From NCBI RefSeq assembly GCF_001541095.1, contig NZ_LMXH01000001.1, positions 187,536 through 251,535 on the forward strand: 64,000 nucleotides of DNA, written 5' to 3'. Below, one piece after another: positions 60,620 to 64,000 of this stretch (positions within the stretch are counted from its first letter, which is position 1; the number at the start of each line of letters is the position of its first letter). The notes beneath the pieces were generated by a model, which was given only the letters and a program-made list of their open reading frames with translations, made no database searches and had not been told where the DNA came from. This DNA is from Paenibacillus sp. FJAT-26967. Its GTDB lineage: Bacteria > Bacillota > Bacilli > Paenibacillales > NBRC-103111. The position numbers were made by a program, and so were the translations under genes.

Positions 60620-61558
60620 ATGAAGGCGGAAGTTTGGAGCGAGATCCAGAATCTTATCGAAACGCACTTTCCCATAGAGTCTTTACGTCTCTTGATGAAG
60701 AAAAGTGTGGAGGACAAGCGGGAGGAGCAATCCATCTGGGGGGAGTTAACACTCGGCGCACATGATTTGCTGGGCGGGAATCATCCCGCTATTCACCGGG
60801 TAGCTGCACTTACGGAGCTGATTCTTCTGGCACTGGATATTATGGATGACCTGCAGGATCAGGACAATACAGCCAAACCTTGGATGAGAATTCCGCAGGA
60901 ACAAGCCTTGAATATCTACACCGGTTTTGTAACGGCTTCGATCTCGGAATTAGGGGCTCTGCGCCTGCGCTATCCGGGAAGCCCTCTTCCCGATCCGGCT
61001 CAGGTCGGGCGGTTTATAACCGAGGCGATCAACGGGCAGCATCTGGATATTACTTGCGCGGCTCAGAGCGAAGAGGATTATGTAGATATGGTACAGCGCA
61101 AATCGGGTGCATTGGTGCAGCTTGCTCTTTATTTGGGCTATACCTGCACCCTTGGCGGCAGTAATGAAGAAACGGTTAGCCAATTAAACCTGCTGGGTCT
61201 TTATACGGGCTTGATGGCGCAGCTGGACAACGACCTGAGCGATTTGCTCCGTTTTGACTATAAGAACGATATTGTCCAGAAGAAACAGACCATTCCCGTG
61301 ATGTTCTTGCTGGATGAAGAGGAAGAGGGCTCCCCTTGGATCCGGCAGTATTACCAGGGCGAAATCGACCAAGAGCAGTTTTTGAAGCATAAGCCGGAAT
61401 GCGTGGAGTATATTTATGGCTCCGGCTGTATTGAATACACGCGCACCATACAGAACTTATATCTTCACCACGCGGACGAGCTGCTGGCGGAAATACCCGC
61501 ACTTGCTTCTAACAAAGAAGCATTCCGGCAAGTCGCGCTGGCGCGTTTTGAGCTGTAG
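60620..61558 (+). CDS. comQ: ComQ-like isoprenyl transferase (polyprenyl synthetase family)
   Basis: This 312-residue protein (B. subtilis ComQ: 299) has the first aspartate-rich motif DDLQD at 76-80 and a second, DNDLSD at 203-208, with supporting motifs KSGAL (161-165) and GQHLDI (139-144). The GKRxRP and other features of true chain-length synthases are missing, as in ComQ, which attaches an isoprenyl group to a Trp of ComX and exports or processes it. AAAAGGCGGTG precedes the ATG. It lies 50 bases after comA, a position not found in B. subtilis, where comQ is first. Confidence 0.85.
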   Translation: MKAEVWSEIQNLIETHFPIESLRLLMKKSVEDKREEQSIWGELTLGAHDLLGGNHPAIHRVAALTELILLALDIMDDLQDQDNTAKPWMRIPQEQALNIYTGFVTASISELGALRLRYPGSPLPDPAQVGRFITEAINGQHLDITCAAQSEEDYVDMVQRKSGALVQLALYLGYTCTLGGSNEETVSQLNLLGLYTGLMAQLDNDLSDLLRFDYKNDIVQKKQTIPVMFLLDEEEEGSPWIRQYYQGEIDQEQFLKHKPECVEYIYGSGCIEYTRTIQNLYLHHADELLAEIPALASNKEAFRQVALARFEL

Positions 61559-61573
61559 TCCTCAGGAAGTTGG

Positions 61574-62113
61574 TTAGAAGGAATCGCCTCCCGGCGCGTT
61601 CGTGCCTTTGTCTGGCGCGGGCAGCTTCCTGGGCTCTTCTGCCGTAATCCACACTGTAAGCTCCGATTGGACAAGTACCATTGATTTCACGTTGACGATA
61701 TAATCTTTATCGACGACCCCGTAATAGGTCTTGTTCGTGATGAGCCTCTCATACAGTTGGGGGGAGTCCCTGATTTCCCCTACTTTTTGCCCCTCCACAA
61801 TCTTTAAATCTCTTTTGACCCGGTCTTCAATCGCTTTCTCTACATGACTTTCGAGCGGATGCTGAACACTGTTGTATAAATGAACAGTTACGTGCGTAAT
61901 GAGTCCCTGTTTGTTTCGGAACTTATTCAAGGATTCGATGTCCAGCTGCAGCTCACTGTTTTCTTTACGCAGATTTAAATTATCGATGACCAGTACATTG
62001 TAGGTATGATGGTACAGGCTCAAGAATACGGCGCTGCCTACAATTCCTCCGGATATGAATAGTCCGAGACCGGATAGAAGCCGGGGGAACCGGTTGAAAT
62101 CAGGCATTCTCAC
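61574..62113 (-). CDS. ytrI: sporulation membrane protein YtrI
   Basis: This 179-residue protein has one N-terminal membrane segment (LLSGLGLFISGGIVGSAVFLSLY), a coiled-coil (LRKENSELQLDIESLNKF) and a beta-rich extracellular domain (ITHVTVHLYN...VKSMVLVQSELTVWIT). This is the layout of YtrI, needed for efficient sporulation in B. subtilis under SigE. GTG start. It overlaps the stop of ytrH. It is convergent with comQ, 15 bases apart. Confidence 0.88.
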   Translation of the reverse strand: MRMPDFNRFPRLLSGLGLFISGGIVGSAVFLSLYHHTYNVLVIDNLNLRKENSELQLDIESLNKFRNKQGLITHVTVHLYNSVQHPLESHVEKAIEDRVKRDLKIVEGQKVGEIRDSPQLYERLITNKTYYGVVDKDYIVNVKSMVLVQSELTVWITAEEPRKLPAPDKGTNAPGGDSF

Positions 62114-62442
62114 GGCTGTCCGCCCCCCTTGCAGATCAATTGGATAAGAGAAGTTCCGGAATGTGCGCCGATGTATGCGCAGATAATCAGCAGAATCTGT
62201 TTAATGGCAGGTGACAGCTGGCCGTCCTGGAAATTATCCTGTATCATCCGGATCGGATCAATTGTGCCGCCGATCGCGGCAACCATGGCCCAAATCTTGA
62301 TGTTCTCGGCAATCAGCTGCATTTTATAGGTGGGAGGTTGAAGCGAGAGGACGGAGCCGATTCCCGCCAGCATGCTGCCCCCCATGACTACTCCGAAGGC
62401 AACGCAAAAATTCATAATAGCAGCTGTGACAAAGCTCGTCAC
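62110..62442 (-). CDS. ytrH: sporulation protein YtrH
   Basis: This 110-residue protein has three membrane segments and the family pattern NFCVAFGVVMGGSMLAGIGSVL ... IKIWAMVAAIGGTIDPIRMIQDNFQDGQLSPAIKQILLIICAYIGAHSGTSLIQLIC. GTG start (62442) after AGAAGGGA. It is the first gene of ytrH-ytrI, a SigE-controlled operon in B. subtilis, and acts in the mother-cell membrane. Confidence 0.93.
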   Translation of the reverse strand: MTSFVTAAIMNFCVAFGVVMGGSMLAGIGSVLSLQPPTYKMQLIAENIKIWAMVAAIGGTIDPIRMIQDNFQDGQLSPAIKQILLIICAYIGAHSGTSLIQLICKGGGQP

Positions 62443-62685
62443 GGGATTCCCTTCTTCCTTTTGACCGGCAGGGCGGTTGTGATAGTTGCTTGTTTGATCT
62501 AGTCTATGAAGCTGAGAAATGAAATATGAGAGAGAGAAGCAAAAAGATTACTAGAAATTCAGTTGGTCTAATAGAAAGAAGCAAGGAAGAGGTTAGACTG
62601 CATAGGGGTCACTAGGACAAAGCGGCTGTATCATTAGACCTAGTGGGTTATTCCACCCCAAGCGCTGCTATGCTACAATAAGAGG

Positions 62686-62848
62686 AAACGTTCCGGATAG
62701 CCGTCGCGGCTTCCGGGCACACAAAATCCCGCAGACGTGCCAGCGTCTGCGGGAGAGGATACAATAGACTGCCCCCGGGCATCGGTTTACGGGCCGGATA
62801 GACCTACTTGCTCCTCTGGAGTTCAGGGAGGTCTATTTCTTTTTAACA
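62686..62848 (+). ncRNA. candidate antitoxin antisense RNA (type I TA)
   Basis: An extended -10 (TGCTACAAT, 62671-62679) with TTCCAC at 62651-62656 predicts a start near 62686. The RNA would cover the 3' part of the toxin transcript and end at the TAGACCT/AGGTCTA hairpin (62799-62835) plus T run. Its last 16 bases overlap the toxin stop region. This copies the SR4/SR5-type antitoxins of Bacillus. Inference from promoter and terminator. Confidence 0.6.
62721..62754 (-). terminator. intrinsic terminator of the toxin mRNA
   Basis: On the minus strand TCCCGCAGACG and CGTCTGCGGGA form a GC-rich stem followed by TTTTGTG. It ends the toxin transcript about 80 bases after its stop. Confidence 0.75.
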
Positions 62849-62916
62849 TAGGTAAGGAGGGCAAGAATAAACATGCCGAACATGAACATGAGGGTCATGG
62901 TATCCTTCATATCCAA
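62833..62916 (-). CDS. BsrE/TxpA-like small membrane toxin (holin-like toxin family)
   Basis: An unlisted 27-residue gene. The centre LMFMFGMFILALLTYV with a KKK tail matches the conserved hydrophobic stretch of Bacillota type I toxins (compare BsrE LMLAIGSFIIALLTYI). TTG 62916 (6 bases after GGAGGTG) or ATG 62910 could start it. The 5' leader has CCTCC, able to pair with the GGAGG site and reduce translation, a feature of this class. The product would insert in the membrane and depolarise the cell when the antisense RNA is absent. Confidence 0.75.
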   Translation of the reverse strand: MDMKDTMTLMFMFGMFILALLTYVKKK

Positions 62917-62978
62917 AGCGCGCACCTCCCTTCTTGAAGCGTGTTATTCGCCTCGGAGGCCGACTCTATTGTTCACCC

Positions 62979-63007
62979 AGTATAGCATGAAAACATATAC
63001 AAACATA
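62979..63007 (-). promoter_or_regulatory. extended -10 promoter of the toxin gene
   Basis: On the minus strand TGCTATACT (-10 at 62979-62984) with a weak -35 (TATGTT, 63002-63007). The predicted mRNA starts near 62972 and is about 250 bases long. The extended TGC motif is also present in the antitoxin promoter. Confidence 0.55.
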
Positions 63008-63129
63008 TGTTCCTATAGGATTATTTTTCTTCTTTATCCGGTTAAAGTTTTTGCTAGAATCTCTAACGAATTGCGCTATACTAGATTAAAGTGAAACATG
63101 CAAACGGCCTAGGGAAAGAAGGGATCATT

Positions 63130-64000
63130 GTGTACGCTAAACCGCATATCCGCGAGCTCGCGCCCTACATACCCGGCTTTCAGCCGGCTGCAGATCAGCA
63201 GGTCATCAAGCTGAATTCGAACGAGAACCCGTATCCGCCGTCTCCGCGGGTACAAAAAGCGCTGCAGACATTCGATTATTCCCTGCTGCGCCGCTATCCG
63301 AATGCAACGGCCGAATATGTGAGGGAAGAGCTGGCTTCTCTTTATAACGTGAAGCCATCACAGGTCTTTTGCGGGAATGGATCTGATGAAATTATCGCCC
63401 TGTTGTTCAAAGCATTCCTCCCGGAAGAAAGTACAATTGTACTGCCATACCCTACATATTCGCTGTATAAGACGGCAGCCCGCATTCACCGGGTCCATTC
63501 TGAGTTTGTGGCGACCTATGCAGATTTTCGGGTGGACATCGAAGCTTTGCTCGCCGTGCCTTCCGAGGCGATAATTCTCGTTAATCCGAATGCGCCTACG
63601 GGACTCCTTCTCCCTGTTGAGAGCGTTACGGAGCTCGCCCGGCGCTACAAAGGTCTGCTGATCATTGATGAAGCGTATATTGATTTCGCCGATGGGGCGG
63701 CGACAGCCTTACCGCTCATTCATGAGCATCCGAATGTGATCGTTATCCGCACGCTGTCGAAATCTTATTCCTTGTGCGGAATCCGGTTTGGCTATGCTTT
63801 CGCAAATGCGGACCTGATTCAATCGCTCGACAAGTGTAAAGATTCCTACAACGTAAGTATGCTTACGCAGACGATTGCCGCTGCGGCTTTGCGGGACCAG
63901 AGCTATCTTGCCGGAACGGTCCGGCGCCTGAAGGAATCCCGCCGGGAATTGATCGGACAGCTGCGCTGCCTGGGTTATTCCGCTCCGGATTCACAAGCGA
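63130..64000 (+). CDS. hisC: histidinol-phosphate aminotransferase, 3' end outside window
   Basis: 290 codons are visible; the frame runs off the window. It converts histidinol phosphate/imidazole acetol phosphate in histidine synthesis with PLP. GTG 63130 follows AGAAGGGA. The class II fold start (KPHIRELAPYIPGFQP, IKLNSNENPYPP) and the PLP-lysine K211 (RTLSKSYSLCGIRFGYA) are present, as is VNPNAPTG and IIDEAYIDF. The HisC-like enzyme may also act on aromatic amino acids. Confidence 0.93.
   Translation, partial: MYAKPHIRELAPYIPGFQPAADQQVIKLNSNENPYPPSPRVQKALQTFDYSLLRRYPNATAEYVREELASLYNVKPSQVFCGNGSDEIIALLFKAFLPEESTIVLPYPTYSLYKTAARIHRVHSEFVATYADFRVDIEALLAVPSEAIILVNPNAPTGLLLPVESVTELARRYKGLLIIDEAYIDFADGAATALPLIHEHPNVIVIRTLSKSYSLCGIRFGYAFANADLIQSLDKCKDSYNVSMLTQTIAAAALRDQSYLAGTVRRLKESRRELIGQLRCLGYSAPDSQA

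Noticed and set aside
63377-63574. 65-codon plus-strand frame
   Set aside because: It is an out-of-frame shadow within the hisC gene that runs off the window.

Overview
The window looks like chromosomal DNA of an endospore-forming member of the Bacillota, most likely Paenibacillus or a close relative. The evidence is Gram-positive ribosome binding sites with frequent TTG and GTG starts, the spore genes cotJABC, ytvI, ytrH-ytrI and yheC/yheD, ydaO-type c-di-AMP riboswitches, and a coding composition of roughly half GC. This assignment is inference; no rRNA or other marker is present.

Layout: 1-3863 is the distal end of a prophage (tail fibre, small tail-end genes, amidase and holins). 4114-16449 is core chromosome: a GNAT enzyme, two HD-GYP proteins, a MoeB-like adenylyltransferase next to a fused MoaD-MoaE molybdopterin synthase, a 5'-nucleotidase-like enzyme, uppP, yfkAB, a CNNM/CBS protein and ytvI. 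16690-17869 is the spore coat operon cotJABC. 18605-22055 holds two secreted wall proteins (LysM-3D and NlpC/P60), each behind its own c-di-AMP riboswitch, with a NodB deacetylase between them. 22289-24441 holds a holin-like protein, a pirin and two small genes, one behind a LexA-like operator. 24552-32936 is sugar metabolism: epimerase, Gfo/Idh/MocA oxidoreductase, MFS, ROK regulator, and the rpiR-nagB-nagA operon. 33279-40012 carries two GT39-type membrane glycosyltransferases, a lipid-sugar supply operon, and a flotillin/NfeD pair with a SigW-like promoter. 40139-45185 is four tandem YheC/YheD ATP-grasp genes. 45365-51165 is a sugar operon (ABC transporter, PTS EIICB, BglG-type antiterminator). 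Its leader contains a palindrome inside the promoter, a RAT-like antiterminator overlapping a terminator, and a perfect cre match. 51317-54911 has a quinone oxidoreductase, 40-bp tandem repeats, a lipoprotein serpin and small genes. 55070-62442 is the ytoI-ytpI / ytrI-ytrH neighbourhood, interrupted by a quorum-sensing island. The window ends with a type I toxin-antitoxin locus and the start of hisC.

The main discovery candidate is at 56875-61558. ComP-, ComA- and ComQ-like genes lie in the order comP-comA-comQ. Divergent from comP is an unlisted 55-codon gene whose product ends in tryptophan, a candidate isoprenylated ComX-type pheromone precursor. Beyond it is a second unlisted 50-codon gene, preceded by two or three ComA-box-like dyads, which could be an output gene of the circuit. 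The second is a compact BsrE/TxpA-like toxin gene with a converging antisense RNA at 62686-62972. The third is the RAT-controlled ABC/PTS operon.
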